From Lachnospiraceae bacterium (GTDB taxonomy: Bacteria; Bacillota; Clostridia; Lachnospirales; Lachnospiraceae): a DNA stretch of 38,510 bases. Below are positions 18,001 to 26,337 of this stretch, piece by piece. Positions within the stretch are counted from its first letter, which is position 1. Each line of letters opens with the position of its first letter. Below the pieces are notes generated by a model that saw only the letters and a program-made list of their open reading frames with translations, was not told the DNA's origin and did no database searches. The translations under genes were made by a program, and so were the position numbers. The stretch lies in NCBI GenBank assembly GCA_017444015.1, contig JAFSXN010000006.1:1-38510 (forward strand). The letters are read 5' to 3'.

Positions 18001-18483
18001 GATGGTAAGGCTTTGAGCTCCTCGGATTATACGATCAGCTATTTTAAGAGTAACGGCGTGGAGAAGTTCAGCGGGAAGGCTGTTCTTAACGAGGTGATCG
18101 CGGTTAAGCTTACGGCATCGGAGAAGTCGGGTTACCGGGGAACCATTATGGGAACCTACCGCATGATCGATAAGAGTAAAGATATCTCGAAGACCGCAGC
18201 TAAAAAGCTTGCGGATCAGAGTTATACCGGAAGCGCGATCACGCTCGATAGTTCGGCGTTTACCGGAATCCTGACCGATAAGAGTACAGAAACGCCACTT
18301 GCGTTCGGTACGGACTTCATCGTGGACAGCTATACGAAAAACGTTAATAAAGGAATAGCGAAGGTGAAGCTTACAGGGATCGGCAGCTATGGCGGCTCCA
18401 AGACCCTAAGCTTTAAGATCACGGAGAAGACTGCGACCTATAAAGGACTGCTTGATCCGACGACCGGGAAGCTGAAAAAATAG
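15001..18483 (+). CDS. Secreted surface protein with VSGN tandem repeats, chitobiase-C-like, Big_2 and Ig-like domains
   Basis: The 1160-aa product has a long signal peptide (MLKIWKRLMALTLTFAMLLPG... ending near VARA/EEP). Seven nine-residue GTVSGNEIP repeats occupy residues 178-240. Later parts contain a chitobiase/beta-hexosaminidase C-terminal-like domain (AANPAGGTYK...IYYTLDGTNPT, about 16290-16530), a Big_2 Ig-like domain (IKLSNNGLELKEGDTAAL...LFWTSTDKSIVTV, about 16545-16790), and at least four modules of the form YTGSAI.P...DYTVTY.NN...V.FKGSY.G (about 16920-18450). No enzyme motif and no LPXTG anchor are seen; the end is KLKK. It is probably a cell-surface or matrix adhesin or structural protein. 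The ATG follows AAAGGAG closely. The same Ig-like module type ends the lipase protein upstream of the Septu genes. Confidence 0.8.
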   Translation: MLKIWKRLMALTLTFAMLLPGTPIAKSLGFGVIVARAEEPSITLSVKEDPKAEIIRYGQTLVATLSDFPEIDPETDIFEWIVWEGEEEPYPYRYGDLNDDTATMRITWSDIGKKFSARVTYVYDEESEEEKIVESDPIEVGKALLTIPGAVEPRVFNGSSDVTVTPGHVLKNLTTSNGTVSGNEIPGTVSGNEIPGTVSGNEIPGTVSGNEIPGTVSGNEMPGTVSGNEIIGTVSGNEISDPVTYTPESLTGTMEDPYVGENKKVSFSDVAAFALGIISEEDWDEGYGTDEEYNRQNWGIYYEIGTQLVDVRATITEAPQTLSLVDQPGLEKNLEGETVTFSLEELKASLAETSSYYAEALVFTLKGAPVEGAELKDGTLTVTKKGDYVVEAQAVSVDLNEDGLDEYGESATVEIPVRVTGAPEKETVKSVAANPAGGTYKIAQNVTLSTMTAGAEIYYTLDGTNPTRESTLYTGVIEVSESLTLKAIACKEGLEDSPVASFTYTIDPDTQEKPIENIKLSNNGLELKEGDTAALTAEITPTDATEKTLFWTSTDKSIVTVNDGLLKGINAGTAVVRVSNADGSVTAACEVTVKKKASEEEIPEIVKELDGIGETVSGNAITEILKEVVEEETGETSIWVAGLSDSYTYTGSAIKPRLVVYDGVKKLAEKTDYTVTYGANKTKEGSVKLSFKGSYAKQDKEYLFAINPVRLGKDILIEDITVAAKKNNKSQKPVPVFRDGSGTAVKVSSKDVSYTYHKSEDASDPDLGGVTEPGIYYIKASGKGENYSGSDIVKVTVVDESEVIPLSGVKIQMVKKSLVFTGSPITPEYKLTAGTTTLVKDTDYTVEYLNNTEPGTATVIFSAKSNAYTGTASATFKIAKGLDVTKIDKDKISVEYEKSVPFVKTGAKPAVYKVTVGDMTLVPGTDYTVTYKNNKAVADASDAKAPLVTVSFKGSYKGSKSYPFSITKQPLSELTLSITDKVWTDKENNYVKPAITLTGADGKALSSSDYTISYFKSNGVEKFSGKAVLNEVIAVKLTASEKSGYRGTIMGTYRMIDKSKDISKTAAKKLADQSYTGSAITLDSSAFTGILTDKSTETPLAFGTDFIVDSYTKNVNKGIAKVKLTGIGSYGGSKTLSFKITEKTATYKGLLDPTTGKLKK
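15532..15720 (+). repeat. Seven 27-bp tandem repeats encoding GTVSGNEIP
   Basis: Seven in-frame 27-bp units run without spacers. Units 3 and 4 are identical and units 1-4 differ only at a few bases, whereas units 5-7 have drifted (EMP, EII, EIS endings). This pattern indicates expansion by slippage or unequal recombination. A 16-base identical stretch, ACTGTGAGTGGAAATG, recurs at 16843-16858 in the same gene and encodes TVSGN again. Confidence 0.9.
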
Positions 18484-18580
18484 TTGAACAAAAAAGAACA
18501 TTGAGGAGAATCGTACATAGAAGTAAAGTGACAGAACCGACAGGACAAAGCCCCACAACTGTCGTATGCTTACAAAAGAC

Positions 18581-18609
18581 TTGAAGTATAAAGACAATTT
18601 GTGTATGAT
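18581..18609 (+). promoter_or_regulatory. Predicted promoter of the yajC-leuB operon
   Basis: TTGAAG (18581-18586) and TATGAT (18604-18609) are spaced by 17 bases. The rest of the intergenic stretch 18484-18712 shows no gene. The predicted transcription start falls inside the inverted repeat that begins at 18610. Confidence 0.55.
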
Positions 18610-18649
18610 ATAAAAGTTCAGTTTGGTTTTTGATCGGCTGAACTTTTAT
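18610..18649. promoter_or_regulatory. 12-bp inverted repeat next to the yajC promoter
   Basis: ATAAAAGTTCAG (18610-18621) is the exact reverse complement of CTGAACTTTTAT (18638-18649), with a 16-base spacer. It abuts the -10 box on its downstream side, so it may be an operator or a 5'-UTR hairpin. It is also a weak terminator candidate for the upstream gene, because the 3' arm ends in TTTTAT. Confidence 0.5.
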
Positions 18650-18712
18650 TCATGGGCGCGTGGAACAAGGAATGCGCCCGAACCAGGCGAGTATAACAGA
18701 GGAGAACGGGAT

Positions 18713-19015
18713 ATGAGTATTTTATTGACAGAGGGGGCGTCGGGGTCCTCAAGTATTCTTTTGCTGATCGGTTATATCGTGATCTTCGGCGGTATTATGT
18801 ATTTTATGGTTTTCAGACCGCAGAAGAAGGAGCAGAACCGGGTCGCCGCCATGCTCTCGGAGCTTGAGACGGGGGACAGCGTTTTGACGAGCAGCGGTTT
18901 TTATGGAGTCGTGATCGATATCCAGGACGATACCGTGATCGTGGAGTTCGGAAATAACAAGAATTGCCGGATCCCGATGCAGAAGAGCGCGATCACGCAG
19001 GTAGAGAAGTCCTGA
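18713..19015 (+). CDS. yajC: Preprotein translocase subunit YajC
   Basis: The 100-aa protein has one transmembrane segment (about residues 14-34, [20 protein letters not shown]) followed by the YajC signature [34 protein letters not shown]. It is an accessory membrane subunit of the SecYEG/SecDF complex. The frame is open further upstream, but the ATG at 18713 follows AGAGGAG and gives the normal short N-terminus. secD and secF are not here; leuB follows after 26 bases, an unexpected partner that probably shares the transcript. Confidence 0.92.
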   Translation: MSILLTEGASGSSSILLLIGYIVIFGGIMYFMVFRPQKKEQNRVAAMLSELETGDSVLTSSGFYGVVIDIQDDTVIVEFGNNKNCRIPMQKSAITQVEKS

Positions 19016-19041
19016 CGGACAACGGTATACAGGAGAACAAT

Positions 19042-20130
19042 ATGAGTTTTAGGATAGGTTTAATCCGGGGCGACGGGATCGGTCCGGAGATCGTTACCGA
19101 GGCGAAAAAGGTTTTAGATAAGATCGCGTCGGTTTACGGGCATCAGTTTACGTATCAGGAGCTGCTTCTGGGCGGCGCCTGCATTGACGCGACAGGCGAG
19201 CCGATCACGAAGGAGACTATTGAGGGAGCGAAGGCTTCGGATGCTGTTTTAATGGGCTCGATCGGCGGTGACGCGGCGACCTCGCCATGGTATAAGCTCG
19301 AGCCGGAAAAGCGTCCGGAGGCGGGGCTGCTTGGCATCCGAAAGGCCCTCGGGTTATTTGCGAACTTAAGGCCCGCGGTACTGTATCCGGAGCTTGCCGG
19401 AGCCTGCCCTTTGAAGGAAGAGCTGACCGAGGGCGGATTTGATATGCTGATTATGCGGGAGCTGACCGGAGGCCTCTATTTCGGAGAACGGCATACGGGC
19501 GTGGAGAACGGGCTTCGGACGGCAGTGGATACTCTGACCTATAATGAGGAAGAGATTCGCAGGATTGCGGTCAAGGGCTTTGAAATCGCAAGGAAGCGAA
19601 GAAACCATGTGACGAGCGTTGACAAGGCAAACGTCTTGGATTCCTCAAGGCTTTGGCGGAGCGTTGTCGAGGAGGTCCATAAAGACTATCCTGACGTGGA
19701 GCTTTCCCATATGCTGGTGGATAACTGCGCAATGCAGTTGGTGAGGGATCCGAAGCAGTTTGACGTGATCTTAACGGAGAATATGTTCGGGGATATCCTT
19801 TCGGACGAGGCAAGCATGGTAACGGGTTCCATCGGGATGCTTGCGTCGGCAAGTCTTAACGATACGAGCTTCGGACTCTATGAGCCCTCCCATGGCTCGG
19901 CACCGGATATCGCGGGGCAGGATAAGGCCAATCCCATCGCGACGATTTTGTCGGCGGCGATGTTGCTTCGGTATTCGCTGAATCTTCAGAAGGAGGCGGA
20001 TGCTGTTGAGGAGGCGGTGCAGAAGGTTCTGACGGAAGGGTATCGGACGGGGGATATTATGTCAACCGGATGTACACTGGTCGGAACGAAGGAGATGGGA
20101 GATATTATTACAGAGCGAATCAATCTTTGA
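19042..20130 (+). CDS. leuB: 3-isopropylmalate dehydrogenase
   Basis: LeuB oxidises and decarboxylates 3-isopropylmalate to 2-oxoisocaproate with NAD+, the third step of leucine synthesis. The 362-aa product has GDGIGPEIV at the N-terminus, the [12 protein letters not shown] segment typical of IPMDH, the catalytic region [16 protein letters not shown], and the signature [32 protein letters not shown] lies seven bases before the ATG at 19042; the longer upstream frame only overlaps the end of yajC. leuA and leuCD are not in the window. ilvD follows by 24 bases. Confidence 0.96.
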   Translation: MSFRIGLIRGDGIGPEIVTEAKKVLDKIASVYGHQFTYQELLLGGACIDATGEPITKETIEGAKASDAVLMGSIGGDAATSPWYKLEPEKRPEAGLLGIRKALGLFANLRPAVLYPELAGACPLKEELTEGGFDMLIMRELTGGLYFGERHTGVENGLRTAVDTLTYNEEEIRRIAVKGFEIARKRRNHVTSVDKANVLDSSRLWRSVVEEVHKDYPDVELSHMLVDNCAMQLVRDPKQFDVILTENMFGDILSDEASMVTGSIGMLASASLNDTSFGLYEPSHGSAPDIAGQDKANPIATILSAAMLLRYSLNLQKEADAVEEAVQKVLTEGYRTGDIMSTGCTLVGTKEMGDIITERINL

Positions 20131-20154
20131 TAGAGAATAAGAAAGGAATCAGAT

Positions 20155-21822
20155 ATGAAAAGTGACGCAGTAAAGAAGGGAGCGGCGCAGGCTCCGCACA
20201 GGTCGCTGTTTAACGCATTGGGCTTTACGAAGGAGGAAATGGAGCGGCCTTTAGTCGGGATCGTAAGCTCCTATAACGAGATTGTTCCAGGGCATATGAA
20301 CCTGGATGAGATCGTTGCCGCGGTCAAGCAGGGAGTCGCTATGGCCGGGGGAACGCCGGTAGTGTTTCCGGCCATCGCGGTCTGTGACGGGATCGCTATG
20401 GGACATATCGGAATGAAGTATTCTCTGGTGACGAGAGATCTGATCGCGGATTCGACGGAGTGTATGGCGCTTGCGCATCAGTTCGATGCCCTGGTTATGA
20501 TTCCGAACTGCGATAAGAACGTCCCGGGGCTTTTGATGGCGGCGGCGAGGATCAATGTACCGACCGTCTTTGTTTCGGGCGGCCCTATGCTTGCCGGCCA
20601 CGTTCACGGAAGAAAGACCTCACTTTCGAGTATGTTTGAGGCGGTAGGAGCCAATGCCGCCGGAAAGATCGACGATGAGGAGCTGAAGTATTTTGAGGAG
20701 AACGCCTGTCCGACCTGCGGCTCGTGCTCGGGAATGTATACAGCGAATTCCATGAACTGCCTGACAGAAGCGCTGGGAATGGGCCTTCGGGGCAACGGAA
20801 CGATCCCCGCGGTATATTCCAACCGTATCCGTCTGGCTAAGGAAGCGGGAATGGCGGTTATGGAGATGTACAGAAGGAATATCCGGCCGCTTGATATAAT
20901 GACAAAGGAAGCGATTTTAAACGCGCTGACCGTAGATATGGCGCTTGGCTGCTCGACGAACTCGATGCTGCATCTGCCCGCGATCGCGCACGAGACCGGC
21001 TTTGATTTTGATATCAGCCTGGCCAACGAGATCAGTGAAAAGACCCCGAATCTCTGCCATCTGGCGCCGGCAGGGCCTACGTATATGGAGGATCTGAACG
21101 AGGCAGGCGGTGTTTACGCTGTGATGAAGCAGCTTGCGGATCTAAATCTTCTGAATCTGGATTGTATGACGGTTACCGGAAAGACGGTGGGCGAGAATAT
21201 CAAGAACGCGGTGAACTTAAATCCTGAGGTGATCCGTCCGAACGACAATCCATACAGTAAGACCGGTGGGCTCGCGGTATTAAAGGGAAATCTCGCGCCG
21301 GACGGAGGCGTTGTAAAACGCTCGGCAGTGGCTGCGGAAATGCTGGTGCATGAGGGCCCCGCCAGAGTCTTTGACTGCGAGGAGGACGCGATCGAAGCGA
21401 TCAAGGGAGGAAAGATCGTAGACGGCGATGTGGTCGTGATTCGTTATGAAGGTCCCAAGGGCGGTCCGGGGATGCGGGAAATGTTAAATCCCACCTCGGC
21501 GATCGCCGGAATGGGTCTCGGAAGCACAGTCGCGCTGATCACCGACGGACGGTTTTCGGGAGCCTCCCGGGGCGCCTCCATCGGCCATGTTTCTCCGGAG
21601 GCCGCTGTAGGCGGACCGATCGCTTTTGTAGAGGAGGGAGATCTGATCAAGATCGATATCCCGAATATGAAGTTAGATTTTGTGATTTCCGATGAGGAGC
21701 TTGCTAAGAGAAAGGCTGCCTGGCAGCCAAGGGCTCCGAAGGTGACGACAGGATATCTGGCAAGATACGAAAAGCTCGTTACAAGCGGGAATCTGGGAGC
21801 GGTGCTTAAGGTGCCGGAGTGA
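20155..21822 (+). CDS. ilvD: Dihydroxy-acid dehydratase
   Basis: IlvD dehydrates 2,3-dihydroxy-isovalerate and -methylvalerate to 2-oxo acids in valine, leucine and isoleucine synthesis. The 555-aa length matches the family. Iron-sulfur ligands are visible in NCDKNVPG and [19 protein letters not shown], and the C-terminal signature region [23 protein letters not shown] is intact. Upstream is AGAAAGGAATC as ribosome site. It lies between leuB and ilvB with gaps of 24 and 15 bases, so the three are almost certainly one operon. Confidence 0.97.
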   Translation: MKSDAVKKGAAQAPHRSLFNALGFTKEEMERPLVGIVSSYNEIVPGHMNLDEIVAAVKQGVAMAGGTPVVFPAIAVCDGIAMGHIGMKYSLVTRDLIADSTECMALAHQFDALVMIPNCDKNVPGLLMAAARINVPTVFVSGGPMLAGHVHGRKTSLSSMFEAVGANAAGKIDDEELKYFEENACPTCGSCSGMYTANSMNCLTEALGMGLRGNGTIPAVYSNRIRLAKEAGMAVMEMYRRNIRPLDIMTKEAILNALTVDMALGCSTNSMLHLPAIAHETGFDFDISLANEISEKTPNLCHLAPAGPTYMEDLNEAGGVYAVMKQLADLNLLNLDCMTVTGKTVGENIKNAVNLNPEVIRPNDNPYSKTGGLAVLKGNLAPDGGVVKRSAVAAEMLVHEGPARVFDCEEDAIEAIKGGKIVDGDVVVIRYEGPKGGPGMREMLNPTSAIAGMGLGSTVALITDGRFSGASRGASIGHVSPEAAVGGPIAFVEEGDLIKIDIPNMKLDFVISDEELAKRKAAWQPRAPKVTTGYLARYEKLVTSGNLGAVLKVPE

Positions 21823-21837
21823 GGAGGAGAGGAAGCT

Positions 21838-23532
21838 ATGCAGTTGACCGGTGCACAGATTGTACTGGAGGTATTAAAGGAGCAGAGCGTAGATACGGTG
21901 TTCGGCTATCCCGGCGGAACGATCTTAAATATTTACGATGCGCTCTATGATTGCAAGGAGATCACGCATTATCTGACCTCGCACGAGCAGGGAGCCGCGC
22001 ACGCCGCAGACGGCTACGCCAGGGCGACCGGGAAGGTCGGAGTCTGCTTTGCGACCTCGGGACCGGGGGCGACGAACCTTGTTACAGGGATCGCCACCGC
22101 CTATATGGATTCCGTTCCGCTTGTGGCGATCACGGCGAACGTTAATCTCCCGCTTTTGGGAAAGGATACCTTCCAGGAAGTGGATATCGCCGGTGTCACG
22201 ATGCCGATCACAAAGCACGGCTATATCGTTAAGGATGTAAACGTCCTGGCGGATACTCTGCGAAAGGCCTTTAAGATCGCAAAGAGTGGAAGACCGGGGC
22301 CGGTATTGGTTGACATAACTAAGGATGTTACGGCAAATACGGCGGAATTCAAGTCTCCGAAAAAGACACCGGAGGCTGACGCGACAGCGAAGAAAAACTA
22401 TAACCGCTTTACGGAGGAGGAGCTTGCAAAGGCGGTAAAGCTGATACAGAGGGCGGAACGGCCCTTCATCTATACAGGCGGCGGCGTTGTCCTTTCGGGC
22501 GCGTCCGAGGAGCTTGCGGAGTTCGCGCATAAGATCGATTCTCCCGTCTGTGATACCTTAATGGGGAAGGGCGGCTTTGACGGGCGCGATCCGCTCTATA
22601 CCGGTATGATCGGGATGCACGGGACTAAAGCGAGTAATTTCGGTGTCAGCCAGTGCGACCTGCTGATAGCGGTCGGTGCCCGTTTTTCGGATCGGGTCGT
22701 CGGAAACGCGAAGAAATTTGCCGCGGGCGCGAAGATCATCCATATCGACATCGATCCCGCGGAGATCAATAAAAATATCAAGTGCAGTATCAGTCTGGTC
22801 GGCGACGCGAAGGCGATCCTTTCAAGGCTCAACGCTGCCGTTACCGAGGTCAAGCATCACGAGTGGCTCGCTGCGATCGAGGGCTATAAGAAAAAATATC
22901 CGCTGGCCTATGACGAGAAGACGCTGACCTGCCCGTATGTGATCGAGGAGCTTTATAAGGTAACGAAAGGCGAGGCGATCGTTACGACGGATGTGGGCCA
23001 GCATCAGATGTGGGCGGCACAGTTCTATAAATATAAGGAGCCGAGAACGTTCCTTTCCTCGGGCGGCCTCGGAACCATGGGCTACGGCCTTGGCGCGTCG
23101 ATCGGAGCGAAGGTCGGCCGGCCGGAGAAGACGGTCGTAAATATCGCGGGAGACGGATGCTTTCGGATGAATATGAATGAGTTGGCTACCGCAAGCCGCT
23201 ATAATATCCCGATCGTTCAGATCGTGATCAATAATTCCGTTCTCGGCATGGTCAGACAGTGGCAGACCCTCTTTTATAAGAAGCGCTATTCCGCGACGAT
23301 CCTTTCGGACAAGGTGGATTATGTCAAGGTAGCGGAGGGACTGGGCTGCAAGGCCAGACGTATCACGAAAAAGGAAGAGGTGGACGAGGCGCTCAACTGG
23401 GCGGTAAATCTCGGGGAACCGGTGCTTCTTGAGGTCGTGATCGATGAGGACGATAAGGTATTTCCGATGGTTCCGGCAGGTTCCGCGATTTCAGACGCGT
23501 TTGACGCGGCGGATATGAAGGAGAAAGAATAG
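21838..23532 (+). CDS. ilvB: Acetolactate synthase large (catalytic) subunit
   Basis: This thiamine-diphosphate enzyme joins pyruvate to pyruvate or 2-oxobutyrate, the first common step of branched-chain amino acid synthesis. The 564-aa product has FGYPGGTILNIYDAL, the catalytic Glu in TSHEQGAAHAADGYARA, the central FAD-binding-like domain (VGARFSDRVVG) and the ThDP/Mg motif GDGCFRMNMNELATA...VINNS. AGGAGGAGAGG precedes the start. The regulatory subunit gene ilvN, often adjacent, is not present; serC follows instead. Whether the enzyme is feedback-regulated therefore cannot be judged here. Confidence 0.96.
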   Translation: MQLTGAQIVLEVLKEQSVDTVFGYPGGTILNIYDALYDCKEITHYLTSHEQGAAHAADGYARATGKVGVCFATSGPGATNLVTGIATAYMDSVPLVAITANVNLPLLGKDTFQEVDIAGVTMPITKHGYIVKDVNVLADTLRKAFKIAKSGRPGPVLVDITKDVTANTAEFKSPKKTPEADATAKKNYNRFTEEELAKAVKLIQRAERPFIYTGGGVVLSGASEELAEFAHKIDSPVCDTLMGKGGFDGRDPLYTGMIGMHGTKASNFGVSQCDLLIAVGARFSDRVVGNAKKFAAGAKIIHIDIDPAEINKNIKCSISLVGDAKAILSRLNAAVTEVKHHEWLAAIEGYKKKYPLAYDEKTLTCPYVIEELYKVTKGEAIVTTDVGQHQMWAAQFYKYKEPRTFLSSGGLGTMGYGLGASIGAKVGRPEKTVVNIAGDGCFRMNMNELATASRYNIPIVQIVINNSVLGMVRQWQTLFYKKRYSATILSDKVDYVKVAEGLGCKARRITKKEEVDEALNWAVNLGEPVLLEVVIDEDDKVFPMVPAGSAISDAFDAADMKEKE

Positions 23533-23590
23533 CGCTAATCTATAGCGTACGGGTTTGGCATAGCAGTAAGGAGGCAAGGAGGAGACAAGG

Positions 23591-24670
23591 ATGAGCAGAG
23601 TTTACAATTTTTCAGCGGGGCCCGCGGTTCTGCCGGAGGAGGTCTTACGGGAAGCCGCGGATGAGATGCTCGATTACAGGGGCAGCGGTATGTCCGTGAT
23701 GGAGATGAGCCATCGCAGCAAGACCTATGACAATATTATTAAGGAAGCGGAGAAGGATCTGCGGGACTTAATGGGGATCCCGGACAATTATAAGGTTCTG
23801 TTTTTACAGGGCGGAGCCAGCCAGCAGTTTGCCATGATCCCGATGAATCTGATGAAGAACCGGGTGGCGGATTATATCGTGACCGGTCAGTGGGCAAAGA
23901 AAGCCTGGCAGGAGGCGAAGCTGTTTGGTACGGCAAATAAGATCGCTTCCAGCGAGGACAGGACTTTTTCCTATATTCCGGACTGCTCGGATCTTCCGAT
24001 CTCTGAGAATGCGGATTATGTCTATATTTGTGAGAATAATACGATCTACGGTACGAAGTATAAGACTCTGCCGGATACCAAGGGAAAGACGCTGGTTGCC
24101 GACGTATCCTCCTGCTTCTTATCGGAGCCTGTGGATGTTACGAAATACGGCGTGATCTACGGCGGTGTGCAGAAGAATATCGGACCTGCCGGGGTAGTGA
24201 TCGTGATCATCAGAGAGGATCTGATCACGGAGGACGTTTTGCCGGGAACTCCGACGATGCTTCGGTATAAGACCCATGCGGATGCGGATTCGCTTTACAA
24301 TACGCCTCCGGCCTACGGAATCTATATCTGCGGCAAGGTATTCAAATGGATCCGGTCGATGGGCGGGCTTTCCGCGATGAAGGAGAGAAACGAGAAAAAG
24401 GCCCAAATATTGTACGATTTTCTGGATTCCTCTGCGTTGTTTCAGGGAACCGTTGAGAAGAATTCGCGCTCGCTTATGAACGTGCCGTTTGTAACGGGGA
24501 ATGAGGAGCTGGACGCGAAATTCGTTAAGGAAGCCGCGGAAGCAGGACTTGTGAGCTTAAAGGGTCACCGGACGGTCGGCGGGATGCGGGCTTCGATCTA
24601 TAACGCGATGCCGGTCGAGGGGGTCGAAGCGTTAGTAAAGTTTATGAAGGAATTTGAGGCGAATAACTGA
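23591..24670 (+). CDS. serC: Phosphoserine aminotransferase
   Basis: SerC converts 3-phosphohydroxypyruvate and glutamate to phosphoserine and 2-oxoglutarate. The 359-aa product starts with the family hallmark VYNFSAGPAVLPEEVL, has FLQGGASQQFAMIPMN, and the PLP-binding Lys195 in GGVQKNIGPAG. GGAGGAGA lies just before the ATG, in a 58-bp gap after ilvB. It is directly followed by serA, so the two steps of the phosphorylated serine pathway are linked. Confidence 0.97.
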   Translation: MSRVYNFSAGPAVLPEEVLREAADEMLDYRGSGMSVMEMSHRSKTYDNIIKEAEKDLRDLMGIPDNYKVLFLQGGASQQFAMIPMNLMKNRVADYIVTGQWAKKAWQEAKLFGTANKIASSEDRTFSYIPDCSDLPISENADYVYICENNTIYGTKYKTLPDTKGKTLVADVSSCFLSEPVDVTKYGVIYGGVQKNIGPAGVVIVIIREDLITEDVLPGTPTMLRYKTHADADSLYNTPPAYGIYICGKVFKWIRSMGGLSAMKERNEKKAQILYDFLDSSALFQGTVEKNSRSLMNVPFVTGNEELDAKFVKEAAEAGLVSLKGHRTVGGMRASIYNAMPVEGVEALVKFMKEFEANN

Positions 24671-24751
24671 TCGAGGGACTCTTAGGACATGCGTAGAGCG
24701 CTTCGGTCACTGGAAGATCTGTATATTAAATCTGTAAAAAAGGAGTATCTG

Positions 24752-25915
24752 ATGTTTAAATATAGTTGTCTGAATCCGATCTCAAAGGAGGGACTCGAGA
24801 AGTTTACGCCTGAATTTGAGGAAACAAAGGAGTTATCTGAGGCGCAGGGGGTTTTGGTACGTTCGGCCTCCATGCATGATATGGAGCTGCCGGAGGGTCT
24901 GCTTGCTGTTGCAAGGGCCGGGGCCGGGGTGAACAATATCCCCCTGGAGGACTGCGCGAAAAAGGGGATCGTTGTCTTCAATACGCCCGGTGCCAACGCA
25001 AACGGAGTCAAGGAGCTCGTCTTTGCCGGTATGCTGCTTGCGGCCAGAGATGTTGTCGGCGGGATCAACTGGGTGAACGAGAACAAGGAGGATCCTGAGA
25101 TAGCCAAAGCGGCGGAAAAGGAGAAGAAGAAATTCGCCGGAACGGAGATCTATGACAAGAAGCTGGGCATCATCGGGCTCGGGGCGATCGGCGTACGGGT
25201 CGCTAACGCTGCCAAGCATATGGGGATGGAGGTTTACGGCTACGATCCCTATATCTCCGTTGACGCGGCATGGCATCTTTCAAGAGATATCAAGCACGTT
25301 CTGGATGTGAACGAGATCTATGAGGAGTGCGATATCATAACGATCCACGTTCCTTTACTGGATTCTACAAAGGGTACGATCAGCAGAGAGGCGATCTCCA
25401 AAATGAAGGATGGCGTGATCGTTCTGAACTTCGCAAGGGATCTTTTAGCGGATGAGGAAGCGGTGGTCGAGGCGGTAAAAGCCGGAAAGATCCGGAAATA
25501 TGTTTCGGATTTCCCGAACCCGACGACGGCAGGCGTTCCGGGGTGTATCGTGATCCCGCATCTGGGGGCCTCGACCGAGGAATCCGAGGATAACTGCGCG
25601 AAGATGGCGGTCAAGGAGCTGATGGATTATCTGAAGAACGGAAATATAGCCAATTCCGTGAATTATCCGAACTGTGATATGGGCGTCTGCCAGGGAGCGG
25701 GGAGAGTTGCGATCCACCATGCGAATATCGCGAATATGATCACGAAATTCACCGCGAACTTCGGCGATCTCGGGATCAATATCACGGATATGTTAAATAA
25801 GTCGAAGGGCGAGTACGCTTATACGATGCTTGATGTTGAGTCTCCGGTGACGGAGGAGATCGTCAAGAAGCTCTCTTCGATCGACGGCGTGATTAGGGTA
25901 AGGGTGATTAAATAA
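24752..25915 (+). CDS. serA: D-3-phosphoglycerate dehydrogenase, short ACT-domain type
   Basis: SerA oxidises 3-phosphoglycerate to 3-phosphohydroxypyruvate, the committed step of serine synthesis. The 387-aa product has the 2-hydroxyacid dehydrogenase fold: the NAD motif GIIGLGAIGVRVAN, the active-site Arg in LNFARDLLADEE and the His in IPHLGASTEESEDN. A C-terminal ACT domain (about the last 75 residues, LGINITDMLNKSKGEYAYTMLDVE...) probably mediates feedback. The usual catalytic Glu in DVF..EP is replaced by an SDFPNPTT sequence, which I believe is the norm in this clostridial subfamily. AAGGAG six bases before the ATG at 24752 decides the start over the upstream ATG at 24689. Confidence 0.93.
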   Translation: MFKYSCLNPISKEGLEKFTPEFEETKELSEAQGVLVRSASMHDMELPEGLLAVARAGAGVNNIPLEDCAKKGIVVFNTPGANANGVKELVFAGMLLAARDVVGGINWVNENKEDPEIAKAAEKEKKKFAGTEIYDKKLGIIGLGAIGVRVANAAKHMGMEVYGYDPYISVDAAWHLSRDIKHVLDVNEIYEECDIITIHVPLLDSTKGTISREAISKMKDGVIVLNFARDLLADEEAVVEAVKAGKIRKYVSDFPNPTTAGVPGCIVIPHLGASTEESEDNCAKMAVKELMDYLKNGNIANSVNYPNCDMGVCQGAGRVAIHHANIANMITKFTANFGDLGINITDMLNKSKGEYAYTMLDVESPVTEEIVKKLSSIDGVIRVRVIK

Positions 25916-25930
25916 GGCTGTCTGTTAGAG

Positions 25931-25965
25931 TATACACGCATAACATATGCGCGTTTCCTATACAT
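25931..25965. repeat. Possible degenerate copy of the palindromic repeat / small hairpin
   Basis: CGCATA (25937-25942) and TATGCG (25946-25951) form a 6-bp stem with a 3-base loop, followed by CGTTTCCTATACAT. That tail matches the right arm of the palindromes at 2103 and 27833, but the matching left arm appears to lack GGAAA. The 162-bp gap 25916-26077 holds no other clear gene; a T-run lies at 25983-25989 without a strong stem. Confidence 0.3.
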
Positions 25966-26077
25966 GTTCATAGAATGATATCTTTTTTTGGGACGACTCC
26001 GATTTTTGGAATTTATGCTTCGTATTAATTATTAGAAGCAACAAAGAGAAAGTTCAGTCTGGAAAGGAATCGTGGCT

Positions 26078-26290
26078 ATGAAAAACAAATGGATTTGTGC
26101 AGTGACATTCGCCTTTATTCTCTGCTTATGCGGTGCCAGCATGTTGTATGCTGCCGAGAATCATAATGCTCCGCAGTCTGAGAGCGTACAGACGGTCTGC
26201 GTCGAGGATTCCTTTAACGGCCGTTTCTTCCGGGTCTGCCTGGGAGACAGTGGAGCGATCCCGGGAACGGAGGGGCCTTTCTCCCATTAA
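26078..26290 (+). CDS. Small secreted peptide precursor of unknown function
   Basis: The 70-aa product has a classic signal peptide: a lysine-rich start (MKNKWICAV), a hydrophobic core rich in F, L and C, and a likely cut after SMLYAA or at AA/ENH. The mature part of about 43 residues contains two cysteines twelve residues apart (TVCVEDSFNGRFFRVCLGD), which could form one disulfide, and ends in a Gly/Pro-rich tail. AAAGGA (26063-26068) is well placed for the ATG at 26078; a GTG at 26072 in the same frame is too close to it. A strong terminator follows at 26308. It may be a bacteriocin-like, signalling or surface peptide; I do not recognise the family. Confidence 0.6.
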   Translation: MKNKWICAVTFAFILCLCGASMLYAAENHNAPQSESVQTVCVEDSFNGRFFRVCLGDSGAIPGTEGPFSH

Positions 26291-26307
26291 ACTGAAGCAA
26301 AGCGCAG

Positions 26308-26337
26308 GGCTGCTTTCGTTTGAAGGCAGCCTTTTCT
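26308..26337. terminator. Intrinsic terminator between convergent genes
   Basis: GGCTGCTTTC (26308-26317) pairs with GAAGGCAGCC (26322-26331) over 10 bp with one G-U pair and a GTTT loop, then TTTT on the + strand. It ends the small-peptide transcript. It overlaps the stop codon of the - strand 88-aa gene and may serve both directions. Confidence 0.85.

Noticed and set aside
24752-25915. SerA lacks the usual catalytic Glu (SDFPNPTT in place of DVF..EP)
   Set aside because: As far as I recall this variant is shared by clostridial SerA proteins of the same length, and the Arg, His and ACT domain are intact, so it is not a defect of this gene.
25976-25996. T-run at 25983-25989 as a terminator of the serA transcript
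   Set aside because: No stable stem sits directly before the T-run; the nearest hairpin ends about 30 bases upstream.
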